From assembly GCF_001425705.1 (NCBI RefSeq), contig NZ_LMDC01000028.1:787536-851535 (forward strand): a stretch of 64,000 bases of DNA, in the 5' to 3' direction. The translations under genes and the position numbers were made by a program. Origin of the DNA: Pelomonas sp. Root1217 (GTDB taxonomy: Bacteria > Pseudomonadota > Gammaproteobacteria > Burkholderiales > Burkholderiaceae_C). Under the pieces are notes generated by a model, which searched no databases, was not told where the DNA came from, and saw only the letters and a program-made list of their open reading frames with translations. Below are positions 37,200-47,030 of the stretch, piece after piece. Each line of letters opens with the position of its first letter. Within the stretch, counting starts at the first letter, position 1.

Positions 37200-37403
37200 A
37201 TGGCCCGCATCACCGTCGAAGACTGCCTGACCAAGATCCCGAACCGTTTCCAGCTGGTGCTGGCCGCCACTTACCGCGCCCGCATGCTGAGCCAGGGCCA
37301 CAGCCCCCGCATCGAGAGCAAGAACAAGCCCGGCGTGACCGCCCTGCGCGAAATCGCCGCTGGCGAAGTCGGCATCGAGATGCTGCGCAAGGTGCCGGTC
37401 TAA
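37200..37403 (+). CDS. rpoZ: RNA polymerase omega subunit
   Basis: A 67-residue omega subunit, which assists assembly of beta' and forms part of a ppGpp site in proteobacterial RNA polymerase. [20 protein letters not shown] and the AATYRARML and [13 protein letters not shown] segments are diagnostic. It lies between gmk (23 bp) and spoT, with AAGGA upstream of its ATG. Confidence 0.98.
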   Translation: MARITVEDCLTKIPNRFQLVLAATYRARMLSQGHSPRIESKNKPGVTALREIAAGEVGIEMLRKVPV

Positions 37404-37423
37404 GCACCGTCCCCTGCTGCCAT

Positions 37424-37445
37424 ACGGGCGCCCTCGGGCGCCCGT
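37424..37445 (+). terminator. hairpin terminator after rpoZ
   Basis: ACGGGCGCCC and its complement GGGCGCCCGT form a 9-10 bp stem (37424-37433 with 37436-37445) followed by TTTGCATTT. It is 20 bp after rpoZ and probably ends or attenuates the gmk-rpoZ transcript before spoT. Confidence 0.7.
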
Positions 37446-37540
37446 TTGCATTTCGGCCCGAGTGGTCATCGTCGTCTAAGGGCCCGCCAAGCAACGCCAT
37501 GGGCGAGGGGCTTCACGACCTGGGCTAAATTCGGGACCAT

Positions 37541-39799
37541 ATGGCCCAACGCTCCCTCACCGCCTGGTTCACGCTGCCTGGATTGCGCCAGGCGGCGCCG
37601 CCCACGCAGGCGGAAGCTGCTTCCTTTGATGCCCTCGCCCCCAAGCTCGGTTACCTGAGCAAGGCCGAGGTCAAGCGCGTGCGCGAGGCCTACAAGTTCG
37701 CCGACGAGGCCCACCTGGGCCAAAAGCGCGCCACCGGCGAGCCCTACATCACCCACCCGATCGCCGTCGCCGGCATCTGTGCGGAATGGCGGCTGGATGC
37801 CCAGGCGCTGATGGCGGCGCTGATGCATGACGTCGTCGAGGACTGCGGCGTCTCCAAGGCCGAGCTGATCGAGAAGTTCGACGCCACGACGGCCGATCTG
37901 GTCGACGGCCTGACCAAGCTGGACAAGCTGCAGTTCTCCACCAAGGAGGAGTCGCAGGCCGAGTCCTTCCGCAAGATGCTGCTGGCCATGGCGCGCGACC
38001 TGCGCGTCATCCTCATCAAGCTGGCCGACCGACTGCACAACATGCGCACCATGGGTGCGATGGCGCCGCACAAGGCCCGGCGCATCGCGCGCGAGACCTT
38101 CGACATCTATGCGCCCATCGCCCACCGCCTGGGCCTGAACCAGACCTTCCGCGAGCTGCAGGACCTGTCATTCCAGTATTTCCACCCCTGGCGCTATGCG
38201 GCACTGAGCAAGGCGGTAGGCAAGGCACGCGGCAACCGACGCGACCTGGTGTCGCGCATCGAGGCCGAGATCCGCGCCGCCTTTGCCAAGGCCAGCCTGC
38301 GCGTGGAGGTGCAGGGGCGCGAGAAAACGGTCCATTCCATCTACAAGAAGATGCGCGAAAAGGGCGGCCTGTCCTTCGCCCAGGTCAGCGACATCTTCGG
38401 CTTTCGCATCCTGACCGAGGAGCCGCTGCAGTGCTACACGGCCCTGGGCGTGCTGCACCAGCTCTACAAGCCACAAGCGGGTCGCTTCAAGGACTACATC
38501 GCCACGCCCAAGGACAACGGCTACCAGTCCCTGCACACCACGCTGATGGGGCCGCTGGCCACGCCGCTGGAGTTCCAGCTGCGCACCGAGGGCATGCACC
38601 AGATCGCCGAGCAGGGCGTGGCGGCGCACTGGATCTACAAGAGCCGCGGCAAACAGGCGTCGGCGCTGGTCGCCCAGCAGGCCAACGCGCGCTGGCTGCA
38701 GAGCCTCATCGACATCCAGGACGAGACGCGTGACGCCAACGAGTTCCTAGAGCACGTCAAGATCGACCTCTTTCCGGATGCGATCTACGTCTTCACGCCC
38801 AAGTCCAAGATCATGGCTTTGCCCAAGGGCGCGACGCCGGTGGACTTTGCCTACGCCATCCACTCCGACGTCGGTGACCATTGCGTCGCGGCCCAGGTCA
38901 ATGGCGAGGCCGTGCCGCTGCGCGCCGAGCTGCGCAGCGGCGACATCGTCGAGATCATCACCGCCCCTGGCGCCAGCCCCAACCCGGCCTGGCTGAGCTT
39001 CGTACGCACCGGCCGCGCGCGCTCCAAAATCCGACACTACCTGAAGGATCTGGAGCAGGAAGAGTCGCGCGAGCTGGGCGAGAAGATGCTGGCCCAGGCC
39101 ATGCGTGTCGAAGGCCTGGGGCTACCCAGCCTGGAGCTGGACGACCCGGCTGCGCCGATCTGGCATGAGCTGGCTGCCTGGGCCGGCAGCGCCAACACCG
39201 AGCAGCTCCTCGTCGACATTGGCGCTGGCCGCAAGATTGCCACCATCATTGCCAAGAAGCTGGCCCGCCTGATGGCCGAGCAGGGGCAAAAACCCGACGC
39301 GCTGGCGCTGACGCTCGGCCGCTTCGCCGAGGCGCCGTCCAACCAGGGCAGCGTGACCATCGACGGCAACGAGGGCGCTTCCGTGCAGCTGGCCAGCTGC
39401 TGCCGACCCATTCCCGGCGACGAGGTACGCGGCTACCTCGGGCGCGGCGAAGGACTCATCGTGCACACCTGCGAATGCGCCATCGGCCGGCGCCTCTTCC
39501 AGCGCGACAGCGAGCACTGGATCCAGGTCGAATGGGCCGAGGAGCTGGGCCGCAGCTTCGAGGCCGGCATCGCGCTGCTGATGACCAACGGCAAGGGTGT
39601 GCTCGCCCAGGTGGCCCAGGCGGTGGCCCAGGCTGAGGCCGACATCACCCACATTTCGATGAGCGACGAGGCCCAGTTGCGGGAAACGGCGGAGATGACC
39701 CTGCTCATCGCCGTGCGGGACCGCCTGCACTTGGCCGACGTGCTGCGCGTGCTGCGCCGCACCGCGCCCGTTCAGCGCGTCTGGCGCGTCAAGCCGTAG
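37541..39799 (+). CDS. spoT: bifunctional (p)ppGpp synthetase/hydrolase
   Basis: A 752-residue Rel/SpoT enzyme. The HD hydrolase domain is intact (YITHPIAVAGICAEW then LMHDVVEDCGVS, about residues 65-105), as is the synthetase domain (GREKTVHSIYKKMREKG, YIATPKDNGYQSLHTT). TGS (YVFTPKSKIMALPKGATPVDFAYAIH) and C-terminal zinc-finger-like and ACT domains follow. It therefore both makes and degrades (p)ppGpp. The gene is downstream of rpoZ, as is usual, although a hairpin lies between and the two may be partly uncoupled. Confidence 0.97.
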   Translation: MAQRSLTAWFTLPGLRQAAPPTQAEAASFDALAPKLGYLSKAEVKRVREAYKFADEAHLGQKRATGEPYITHPIAVAGICAEWRLDAQALMAALMHDVVEDCGVSKAELIEKFDATTADLVDGLTKLDKLQFSTKEESQAESFRKMLLAMARDLRVILIKLADRLHNMRTMGAMAPHKARRIARETFDIYAPIAHRLGLNQTFRELQDLSFQYFHPWRYAALSKAVGKARGNRRDLVSRIEAEIRAAFAKASLRVEVQGREKTVHSIYKKMREKGGLSFAQVSDIFGFRILTEEPLQCYTALGVLHQLYKPQAGRFKDYIATPKDNGYQSLHTTLMGPLATPLEFQLRTEGMHQIAEQGVAAHWIYKSRGKQASALVAQQANARWLQSLIDIQDETRDANEFLEHVKIDLFPDAIYVFTPKSKIMALPKGATPVDFAYAIHSDVGDHCVAAQVNGEAVPLRAELRSGDIVEIITAPGASPNPAWLSFVRTGRARSKIRHYLKDLEQEESRELGEKMLAQAMRVEGLGLPSLELDDPAAPIWHELAAWAGSANTEQLLVDIGAGRKIATIIAKKLARLMAEQGQKPDALALTLGRFAEAPSNQGSVTIDGNEGASVQLASCCRPIPGDEVRGYLGRGEGLIVHTCECAIGRRLFQRDSEHWIQVEWAEELGRSFEAGIALLMTNGKGVLAQVAQAVAQAEADITHISMSDEAQLRETAEMTLLIAVRDRLHLADVLRVLRRTAPVQRVWRVKP

Positions 39800-40052
39800 G
39801 ACGCGCGTCCGAGGGCGTTGCGGCCAATCACGGCCGTGACTGTTTCTATTCGCTTCCTGGGGTTAACCAGTGTTTCTGGGCCCGGTATTTCTTTTCGGGA
39901 TAGCAAACGAGACAAAACGAATTTCTCCGAGTTACGGCGGCTGCTTAAGGTCGCGCCGCGGCCCGGGAAGACGGTGCAAAAGCGCCTCTATCCGGCCCGC
40001 AGCGACCGACCCACAACAAGCCCGGGATCCCACCGGAGCGCGGAGAAGACAC

Positions 40053-43000
40053 GTGAACAAGTTCAACAAGCCTGCGGTGGCAACCGCCGTTTCCATGGCC
40101 CTGGCCCTGATGGCCCAGCAGTCCGCCCTCGCCCAGCAAAGCGGCGACGGCGCCAAGCCCGAAGACGCCAAGCCGGCCGCGCGCAAGCCGGGCGCCCCGG
40201 TGCAGGAACTTGAGACCGTGCTGGTGGTTGGCACGCGCCAGTCGCAGCAGTCCAGCATCAACCGCAAGAAGAACGCGGCGACGGCCCAGGATTCCATCGT
40301 GGCCGAGGACGTCGGCGCCTTCCCGGACCGCAACATCGGCGAGGCCATCTCCCGCATCGCTGGCGTGGCGCTGGACCGAGGCGATTACGGCGAGGGCGTC
40401 ACCGTGTCCATCCGCGGGAACGGCCCGGAACTGACCCGCGTGGAACTGGACGGCATGGGCGTGAACTCCGGCGCCGGCACCAACCTACTGGGCCGCGGTC
40501 TCGAAGGCGGCGACGGCCGCGGCACAGAGTTCCGCGAGTTGCCCTCCGACCTCATCAAGAGCGTCGACGTCATCAAGGGATCCACGGCAGCCATGACCGA
40601 AGGCTCGCTGGGCGGCGGCATCATCATCACGACCCGCACCGGCCTGGACTTCGACAAGCCCTTCTACATGATCAAGGCCGAGGCCACGCAGAGCGACCTG
40701 GTCAAGAAGACCACGCCTCGCTACAACGTGATCCTGGCCGACAAGTTCCTCGACAAGAAGCTGGGCGTGCTGCTCAACTGGAGCAAGGCGCGCACGGTGA
40801 GCGAGAACCACTCGATCTCGCAGGGCGGCAGCAACAACAACCAGGGCCTCCTGCGTCTGGCCGACTTCGACAATTCGCCCGAGAAGACCTTCGCGTTCAA
40901 CCCCAACACGCTGTTGCAGTCCGACCCGACGGCGACGGTGACGCTGCTGGCCTCGCCCAAGACGACCGCCGCCGGCGGTGGCTTCTTCAATGCCGCCACG
41001 CCGCTGGAGATCCTGACTCAGTCGGCCGCCGCGCAGACCAAGGCGGACTGCTTCACCGCTTTCCCCAACCTGACTGCGGCGCAAATCGCCTCCATCCAGC
41101 CAGGCACGCGCAACGCGACCGTCAACGCCGCGATCAACCAGCGCAACTCAGAGCAGATGACCTGCCTGAACCAGTGGAACGACTACCACCCGTCCAACGC
41201 GGGTGGCTTCCGCTACAACTTGCGTGGCCAGGATGACCGCCGCGACAACGCCGACATCCGCTTCGACTTCAAGGTCAACGACAAGCTGACCGTCTATACC
41301 AAGCTGGCCGCGGCCAAGCGCCATGTGGACGACACGGTGGGCTTCCTGGGTGTGGGCAGCACCCCGCTCTTCAACACCGCCGTCACCGACAACCTCACCA
41401 CCGGCATCCGCACGATGACGCCGGGCGCCTCCGGCAGCACCCTGGCGAGCACTTATTCATTTCCGCTGGCCACGGCCAACAACGGTGTGACCCGGCCGCT
41501 GATGACCGGCGCGATGACCACCATCCTGCCGGGCTACACCGTCGACTCCTCGCACCATGTGACCAGCTATTCGGTGGACAACGGCAGCTACGGCACCGAC
41601 ACCATCTTCAGCACCATCGACACCGACTCGAAAACGCTGCTTGCCGGTGGCGAATACAACGATGGCCGGCTGAAGGCCCAGTTCATGGCCGGCCTGGTCA
41701 AGTCCACCGCCATGCGCTACGACCGACGCGCGTCGTTCGGCTACAACTACGGCATCGGCAACTTCGCCGTCCAGCCCAACGGCATCTGGGCTTTCACGCT
41801 GCCTGAGGGCAGCCAGAACGACCAGCTCAACTTCCCGCGGTACGCAACGCTGAACCCGGCCGTCGCTGGTGCGGCCTTCAACGCTTCCGCGACCAATCCG
41901 GTCAGCGTGCCGGCCTACACGGCCGCGCAGATGCCGCAGTACACCAACAGCACGCTGCTGAACGTCATCCGGTCCTTCGACAGCGAGAATTCCGAGAAGC
42001 AGGGCAAGCTCGACCTGTCGTACAACCTTGTCGACAAGGTGCCCTTCCTGACCGCGCTGAAGGGCGGCGTCCAGGTCCGCAAGAACGCCAGCGATTTCTG
42101 GACCGGCGCGGGCAGCACCATCAAGGAGCCCGTTGGCACCTACGGCACGGCCGGCTTCGTGCCGGGCGTCTACATGCCGCAGGTCAACACGCGCTTCAAT
42201 CTCATCGGTTGCGAGAACACTCCCGGCTCCCTGGCTGCCGGCGGCAACCCCTGCGCGCCGTATGGCTACGTGCCCAGCAACCAGCTCAACCGCGGCATCG
42301 GCGGCGGCGTGGCAGGCACGACCACACTGACCCGCGCTCAGTACGAGGAGATCATCCGCCAGACGATGACGCTGGCGCCGGCCAGCCAGTACTACGCCAA
42401 TGCCAAGGACCGGCCCGAATCGCTGCTGGATGGCTGGAACCAGATCGACGTCAACAAGCTCTTCAACCTGGCCGGCGTCCCGGTGCGCCTGGACTGCTTC
42501 CGCCAGTGCACGGCCACCGACGGCAAGGTCTACGACATGCCGGTGAGCCACGCGGTAGAAAAGGTGACGGCCGCCTACCTGATGACCGATTTCGAGGTCG
42601 ACCGCGTGCCGTTCACGAACTGGTCCCTGCCCTTCGGCATGGAAATCGCCGGCAATATCGGGGTGCGTGTCGTGAAGACGGATGTGGAAGGCACGGGCTA
42701 CGTGACGGTCCGCTCGAACCGCATCATCGCGGGCAGCTTCAACCCGGCAAACCCCTACGCCGCTGGCGGCCTGCAGGCCTACTCGCAGACCATGAACACG
42801 TCCGTCAAGGACAGCAACACCGATGTGATGCCCTCGCTGAACCTGGCGCTGTGGCCCATCGCGGACAAGCTGGTGCTGCGCTACAGCATCGGCAAGACCG
42901 TCGCGCGTCCACCGATCTCCAAGCTGCTGCCCGAGGGCACCTGCAACACGTACGAGTTCGCCACGGGAACCACGGAAGATGACGGCTCGGAAACAGACCA

Positions 43001-43835
43001 GGGCTGCGGCCGTTTCGGCAACCCGGCACTCAAGCCCCAGACCAACGTCAACCAGAACCTGTCGCTGGAGTGGTTCCCCAACCGCGACACGATGTTCTCG
43101 GCCGCCCTCTACAAGCAGCGGGGTCTGATCGGCGCGCCGACGTTGATCGCGTCGCGCAACGACGTCAAGCTGTTCAAGGACAGTAGCGCCTTGGACCCCT
43201 TCACCGGCAAGCCGCTGGCCGACTCGGAGTTCACGTACACCACCTGGGACAACCAGCCTGCCGCCACCCGCAGGGGCTTTGAAGTCGGCATGAAGACGGC
43301 GTTCACCTTCCTGCCCTCGGTCCTGCGCTACACGGGCCTCGACGCCAACTTCACCAAGGCCAAGTCCACGCAAGGCCAGCCGGTGCTGGACCTGATCAGC
43401 GGTGATGTGATGCCTGTCGCCGGCGAGCCCAAGTACTCGTGGAACGCCTCGCTGTGGTACGACGACGGCGGCTTCCAGGCTCGCGTCGCGATGCAGGTGG
43501 TCGCCAAGCGCTACGTAGGCTTCACGCCGGGCCAGAGCAACAGCGGCATTGCCGTCAACAACTACCCGTCCGTCGGCACCATCAACTGGCGCCTGCCCTA
43601 CAACCCCGGCGCGCCGATCTTTGCTCCCCGCACGGCCTTCGTCGATGCCAAGATCTCCTACAAGTTCAAGAACGGCCTGGAGATCTTTGCCGACGCGCGC
43701 AACCTGACCGGCGAGCGCGGGCAGTCGAATACGGGCGGCTACCAGGACTACGCCGACGGCATCCCGAGCATCTATTCCGACAACTACAACGGCCGTCGCT
43801 ACACCGTAGGCTTCACCCTCCGCAGCCCACGCTAA
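40053..43835 (+). CDS. TonB-dependent receptor (Xanthomonas/Caulobacter type)
   Basis: A very large outer-membrane receptor of 1260 residues from the GTG at 40053, which has GGAG at good spacing. The signal peptide ends near ALAQQ (about residue 29). A TonB-box/plug start QELETVLVVGTRQ follows, then IVAEDVGAFPDRNIGEAISRIAG, a signature of the TIGR01782-type receptors. The rest is a 22-strand barrel-like region. It ends SPR rather than the C-terminal aromatic residue usual for BAM substrates. Substrate unknown, family often carbohydrate-related. The Sel1-repeat gene follows after 19 bp and is probably cotranscribed. Confidence 0.92.
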   Translation: MNKFNKPAVATAVSMALALMAQQSALAQQSGDGAKPEDAKPAARKPGAPVQELETVLVVGTRQSQQSSINRKKNAATAQDSIVAEDVGAFPDRNIGEAISRIAGVALDRGDYGEGVTVSIRGNGPELTRVELDGMGVNSGAGTNLLGRGLEGGDGRGTEFRELPSDLIKSVDVIKGSTAAMTEGSLGGGIIITTRTGLDFDKPFYMIKAEATQSDLVKKTTPRYNVILADKFLDKKLGVLLNWSKARTVSENHSISQGGSNNNQGLLRLADFDNSPEKTFAFNPNTLLQSDPTATVTLLASPKTTAAGGGFFNAATPLEILTQSAAAQTKADCFTAFPNLTAAQIASIQPGTRNATVNAAINQRNSEQMTCLNQWNDYHPSNAGGFRYNLRGQDDRRDNADIRFDFKVNDKLTVYTKLAAAKRHVDDTVGFLGVGSTPLFNTAVTDNLTTGIRTMTPGASGSTLASTYSFPLATANNGVTRPLMTGAMTTILPGYTVDSSHHVTSYSVDNGSYGTDTIFSTIDTDSKTLLAGGEYNDGRLKAQFMAGLVKSTAMRYDRRASFGYNYGIGNFAVQPNGIWAFTLPEGSQNDQLNFPRYATLNPAVAGAAFNASATNPVSVPAYTAAQMPQYTNSTLLNVIRSFDSENSEKQGKLDLSYNLVDKVPFLTALKGGVQVRKNASDFWTGAGSTIKEPVGTYGTAGFVPGVYMPQVNTRFNLIGCENTPGSLAAGGNPCAPYGYVPSNQLNRGIGGGVAGTTTLTRAQYEEIIRQTMTLAPASQYYANAKDRPESLLDGWNQIDVNKLFNLAGVPVRLDCFRQCTATDGKVYDMPVSHAVEKVTAAYLMTDFEVDRVPFTNWSLPFGMEIAGNIGVRVVKTDVEGTGYVTVRSNRIIAGSFNPANPYAAGGLQAYSQTMNTSVKDSNTDVMPSLNLALWPIADKLVLRYSIGKTVARPPISKLLPEGTCNTYEFATGTTEDDGSETDQGCGRFGNPALKPQTNVNQNLSLEWFPNRDTMFSAALYKQRGLIGAPTLIASRNDVKLFKDSSALDPFTGKPLADSEFTYTTWDNQPAATRRGFEVGMKTAFTFLPSVLRYTGLDANFTKAKSTQGQPVLDLISGDVMPVAGEPKYSWNASLWYDDGGFQARVAMQVVAKRYVGFTPGQSNSGIAVNNYPSVGTINWRLPYNPGAPIFAPRTAFVDAKISYKFKNGLEIFADARNLTGERGQSNTGGYQDYADGIPSIYSDNYNGRRYTVGFTLRSPR

Positions 43836-43854
43836 GTAGAACCAGGCAGACACG

Positions 43855-45393
43855 ATGACCGGCAGCCACCGCCCACTCCTTCAACCGAACTGGGCGGCGG
43901 CACGTGCCGCCCTCGCCCTGCTCTTTGCAGCGCCGCTGGCCGGCGCACAACAGGCCGAGGTCGCTCAACCGGCGGCAGCACCCACGCAGAGCCTGGGCTC
44001 GGTCAGGGTGGCCGGGCAGCGCAACGGCGGTGTCGACCCCACGATCATCACCGCCGCCAAGGACAAGATCCTGGGCCGCCAGTTCGCGTCGTCCTGCGGC
44101 TTCCTGAGCGGCTACTCGGCCGCCGACGACGAGGTGACGCTGGCCTATATGCGCGACATGGGGATGATGGACAGCCCGTCCAACGAAACCGAGCGCTTCA
44201 GCGACCTGAGCCCAGCTGGCAATGCCAAGACGGGCACAGTCGGCAGCCCACTGGACGCCGCCACTCCCGACCCCAATGACATCAGCGGCACGTCCCCAGC
44301 CGTCGCCTGTGGTGGCGCCGACCGCCGCTTCTCCGCCGGCCGCAACTGGATCGCGCGCAAGGACAAGTCGCTGACCCAGGCCTTCGAAGCCTACGAGAAC
44401 GGCAATTACGCCGAGGCACGCACCCGCTTCGAGGAAGGCTGGAAGAAGGTCGGCTACGAGGAAGCAGCCATGATGCTGGGTCGCATCCATCTGCTGGGAC
44501 TCGGCACACCGGCCAGCACGCCCAAGGCCGTCGAATGGCTGCGGCAGGTCATCGACGCGCGCTACGACCCCGTCAATGACCGCCTGAGGTTCGATCCGAA
44601 GAAGCCCGACAACATCAACACTCGCGTCGAAGCCTCGCTGCTGCTGGCTCGCATCTATCTGAGCGGCCAGGGCATCAAGCGAGACCCCGAGCAAGCCTAC
44701 AGGTGGTGGAGCAAAGCGCTGGACTACGGCTTCGAGCCTGCTGGAACACTGCTGGCCCAGGCCCATTTGAGCGGCGTCGGCGCAAAGCCCGATGCCAAGC
44801 GCGCACTAGCCTATCTGGAGACCGCCGGCGAGGCCGGCCACGTGCCCGCGCTCTACATGCTGGGCCAGCTCTACCACCACCAGGTGCCCCGCCAACCCGA
44901 AGGAGTGCCGTTGGACCTGAAGCGCGCCGGCGCCTACTACGGCGCCGCGGCCAAGGCCGGCAACATGGACGCCACATTGGCCGCCGCCCGCATGATGGAC
45001 CTCGGCGAAGGCCTGCCGGCACCGGCGCCCGAACGCGCTGTGGTGCTCTACAAGGACGCCGCCCTGAAGGGCAACGCTGACGCGCAGAACGCACTGGCCA
45101 CCTACTTCTATCGCGGCGAGGTCGTGCCGCAGAACCTCACCACGGCCCGCCAGTTCTTCCAGGCCGCGGCTCAGCGCCGCCAGCCCGATGCGATGTTCAA
45201 CCTTGCCGTCATGCTGGCCCAGGGCCAGGGTGGCGACAAGGACATGGCTGCGGCCTACGCCTGGTGCAGCCTCAGCAAATCCATGGGCCACGAGCAGGCC
45301 GCGGTGGCCCTGCCCAGCATCGCGGCGCGGTTGAGCCCGGACGAAAAGGCCCGCGCCGACGCGATGCTCAAGCCGCCGGCCAAGAAGTCCTGA
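43855..45393 (+). CDS. exported Sel1/TPR-like repeat protein
   Basis: A 512-residue protein with an N-terminal signal-like segment (AALALLFAAPLAGAQQ, about 20-36). A short motif QSLGSVRVAGQR (about 45-56) resembles the TonB-box/plug start of the receptors in this window. The C-terminal two-thirds holds about seven Sel1-like repeats (for example AAMMLGRIHLLGLGTPAS, ASLLLARIYLSGQGIKRD, AQNALATYFYRGEVV). Such repeats mediate protein-protein contacts. Cotranscribed with the receptor, it is likely a periplasmic partner. It converges on greB with adjacent stop codons. Confidence 0.8.
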   Translation: MTGSHRPLLQPNWAAARAALALLFAAPLAGAQQAEVAQPAAAPTQSLGSVRVAGQRNGGVDPTIITAAKDKILGRQFASSCGFLSGYSAADDEVTLAYMRDMGMMDSPSNETERFSDLSPAGNAKTGTVGSPLDAATPDPNDISGTSPAVACGGADRRFSAGRNWIARKDKSLTQAFEAYENGNYAEARTRFEEGWKKVGYEEAAMMLGRIHLLGLGTPASTPKAVEWLRQVIDARYDPVNDRLRFDPKKPDNINTRVEASLLLARIYLSGQGIKRDPEQAYRWWSKALDYGFEPAGTLLAQAHLSGVGAKPDAKRALAYLETAGEAGHVPALYMLGQLYHHQVPRQPEGVPLDLKRAGAYYGAAAKAGNMDATLAAARMMDLGEGLPAPAPERAVVLYKDAALKGNADAQNALATYFYRGEVVPQNLTTARQFFQAAAQRRQPDAMFNLAVMLAQGQGGDKDMAAAYAWCSLSKSMGHEQAAVALPSIAARLSPDEKARADAMLKPPAKKS

Positions 45394-45963
45394 TCAACCG
45401 CCTGCCGGCGCCGGATAGACGACCTCGACGACCTCGATCTTCTCCACGCCCACCGGCGTCACGAGATTGAGTTCGTCGCCAACGCGCGCCTTCAGCAGCG
45501 TGCGCGCGATGGGTGAGATCCAGCTGACCTCGCCGGCCAGGCTGTCGGACTCGTCGATGCCCTTGATCGTGATCGTCTTCTCCTCGCCCTTGGCGTTGGC
45601 ATAGGTCACCGTCGCGCCAAAGAAGATCTGTTCGCTGCCGTAATGCACGCTCGGGTCGGCGACCTCGGCGATATCCAGCCGCTTGGTCAAGAAGCGCAGC
45701 CGGCGGTCGATTTCGCGCAGCCGCTTCTTGCCATAAAGGTAGTCGCCGTTCTCCGAGCGGTCGCCGTTCTTTGCCGCCCAGGACACCACCTCCACGACGC
45801 GCGGCCGCTCCACGTCCAGCAACTCCATGAACTCGGCGCGCAGCCGCGCATAGCCGGCCGGCGTCAGGTAGTTGCGCGTGCCGGCAGGAAGCGCCGGCAG
45901 CGATGGGCCGTCGCCATCGTCATCGTCGGCCGCGTCGGATTCCTTGGTGAAGGCCTTGTTCAT
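45394..45963 (-). CDS. greB: transcription elongation factor GreB
   Basis: A 189-residue Gre factor that rescues backtracked RNA polymerase by stimulating transcript cleavage. The N-terminal coiled coil contains the catalytic acidic tip (DRSENGDYLYGKKRLREIDRRLRFL). The C-terminal FKBP-like domain has FFGATVTY and SWISPIARTLLKARVGDEL. GDYLYGKKRLREIDRR identifies GreB rather than GreA. The first 30 residues are an acidic extension. Its start codon is only 14 bp from that of the divergent CoA-transferase gene. Confidence 0.95.
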   Translation of the reverse strand: MNKAFTKESDAADDDDGDGPSLPALPAGTRNYLTPAGYARLRAEFMELLDVERPRVVEVVSWAAKNGDRSENGDYLYGKKRLREIDRRLRFLTKRLDIAEVADPSVHYGSEQIFFGATVTYANAKGEEKTITIKGIDESDSLAGEVSWISPIARTLLKARVGDELNLVTPVGVEKIEVVEVVYPAPAGG

Positions 45964-45977
45964 GACAACATTGTCCG

Positions 45978-47012
45978 ATGCAAGCTCCTCCCTCCGCCGG
46001 CCCGCTTGCCGGTCTGCGCGTCATTGAAATGGCCGGCATCGGCCCTTGCCCGCTGGCTGGCATGCTGCTGGCCGACCATGGCGCCGACGTCCTCGTCATC
46101 GAGCGCCCCGGCGGCCAGGTGCTCGACACCGGCGTGGGACTGGACCGGGGCAAACGACGCACCTGTCTGGACTTGAAGACCGCGGGAGGGCTGGCAGAAG
46201 CGCGTGCGTTGATCGAGGGCGCGGATGCGCTGATCGAAGGCTTTCGCCCGGGCGTCATGGAGCGCCTGGGCCTCGGGCCGGAGGTCTTCCAGGCCAGCCA
46301 CCCGCGCCTGGTCTACGGCCGCGTCACGGGCTGGGGCCAGACAGGGCCGCTGGCCCAGGCTGCCGGCCATGACATCAACTACGTCGCGGTGACGGGCGTG
46401 CTGTCGGCAGCCACGCGTGCGGGCGTCGCTCCGAGCATTCCGGCCACACTGATCGGCGACATGGGTGGCGGCGCGATGTTCCTCGCCTTTGGCCTGATGG
46501 CCGCTTTATGGGAGGCCCAACGCAGCGGCCGCGGCCAGGTGGTGGACGCGGCCATGGTGGACGGCGTGAGCCTGCTGTCCAGCCTGCTGCACTCGCTGCA
46601 CGCCGCGGGCCGCTGGAGCGACAAGCCCGAACAGAACTTCTTCCTGCACAGCTCGCCCTTCTACGACTGCTTCGAATGCGCCGACGGACGCTTCGTGTCG
46701 ATCGGCGCGCTGGAGCCGCAGTTCTATGCCGAGTTGCTGCAGCGCCTGGGGCTGGATGACGTCGACCCCGCTGCCCAACAGGATCGCAGCCAGTGGCCAG
46801 CGCTGCGCGAGCGTGTGGCCGCTCGCATACGCGAGAAGTCGCGGGACGAATGGTCTGCCCAGCTGGAGGGGAGCAACGTCTGCTTCGCGCCGGTGCTTAC
46901 CCTGACCGAAGCGCCGCTGCATCCGCATGCCTTGGCGCGCGGCAGCTTCACGCAGACCGAGGGCGGCCATTGGCAACCGGCCGCTGCACCGCGCTTTTCG
47001 CGCAGCCGCTGA
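45978..47012 (+). CDS. CaiB/BaiF CoA-transferase family, AMACR-like
   Basis: A 344-residue family III CoA-transferase-like enzyme most similar to alpha-methylacyl-CoA racemase. The segments LAGLRVIEMAGIGPCPLAGMLLADHGADV, GFRPGVMERLGLGPEV, LVYGRVTGWGQTGPLAQAAGHDINYVAVTGVL and GDMGGGAMFLAFGLMAAL are typical, with the catalytic His-Asp region in GHDINY. It would epimerise 2-methylacyl-CoA esters in branched fatty-acid breakdown. It is shorter at the C-terminus than some members (about 360-380). Confidence 0.88.
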   Translation: MQAPPSAGPLAGLRVIEMAGIGPCPLAGMLLADHGADVLVIERPGGQVLDTGVGLDRGKRRTCLDLKTAGGLAEARALIEGADALIEGFRPGVMERLGLGPEVFQASHPRLVYGRVTGWGQTGPLAQAAGHDINYVAVTGVLSAATRAGVAPSIPATLIGDMGGGAMFLAFGLMAALWEAQRSGRGQVVDAAMVDGVSLLSSLLHSLHAAGRWSDKPEQNFFLHSSPFYDCFECADGRFVSIGALEPQFYAELLQRLGLDDVDPAAQQDRSQWPALRERVAARIREKSRDEWSAQLEGSNVCFAPVLTLTEAPLHPHALARGSFTQTEGGHWQPAAAPRFSRSR

Positions 47013-47030
47013 TTCGGCGCCACAAAGAAA

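Noticed and set aside
39829-39840. Palindrome TCACGGCCGTGA after spoT as a terminator
   Set aside because: It has no loop to form a stable hairpin and no T-run adjacent.
41457-43853. 798-codon open frame antisense to the TonB receptor
   Set aside because: It mirrors the receptor's codon positions in GC-rich DNA, is low-complexity, and shows no domain or ribosome binding site.
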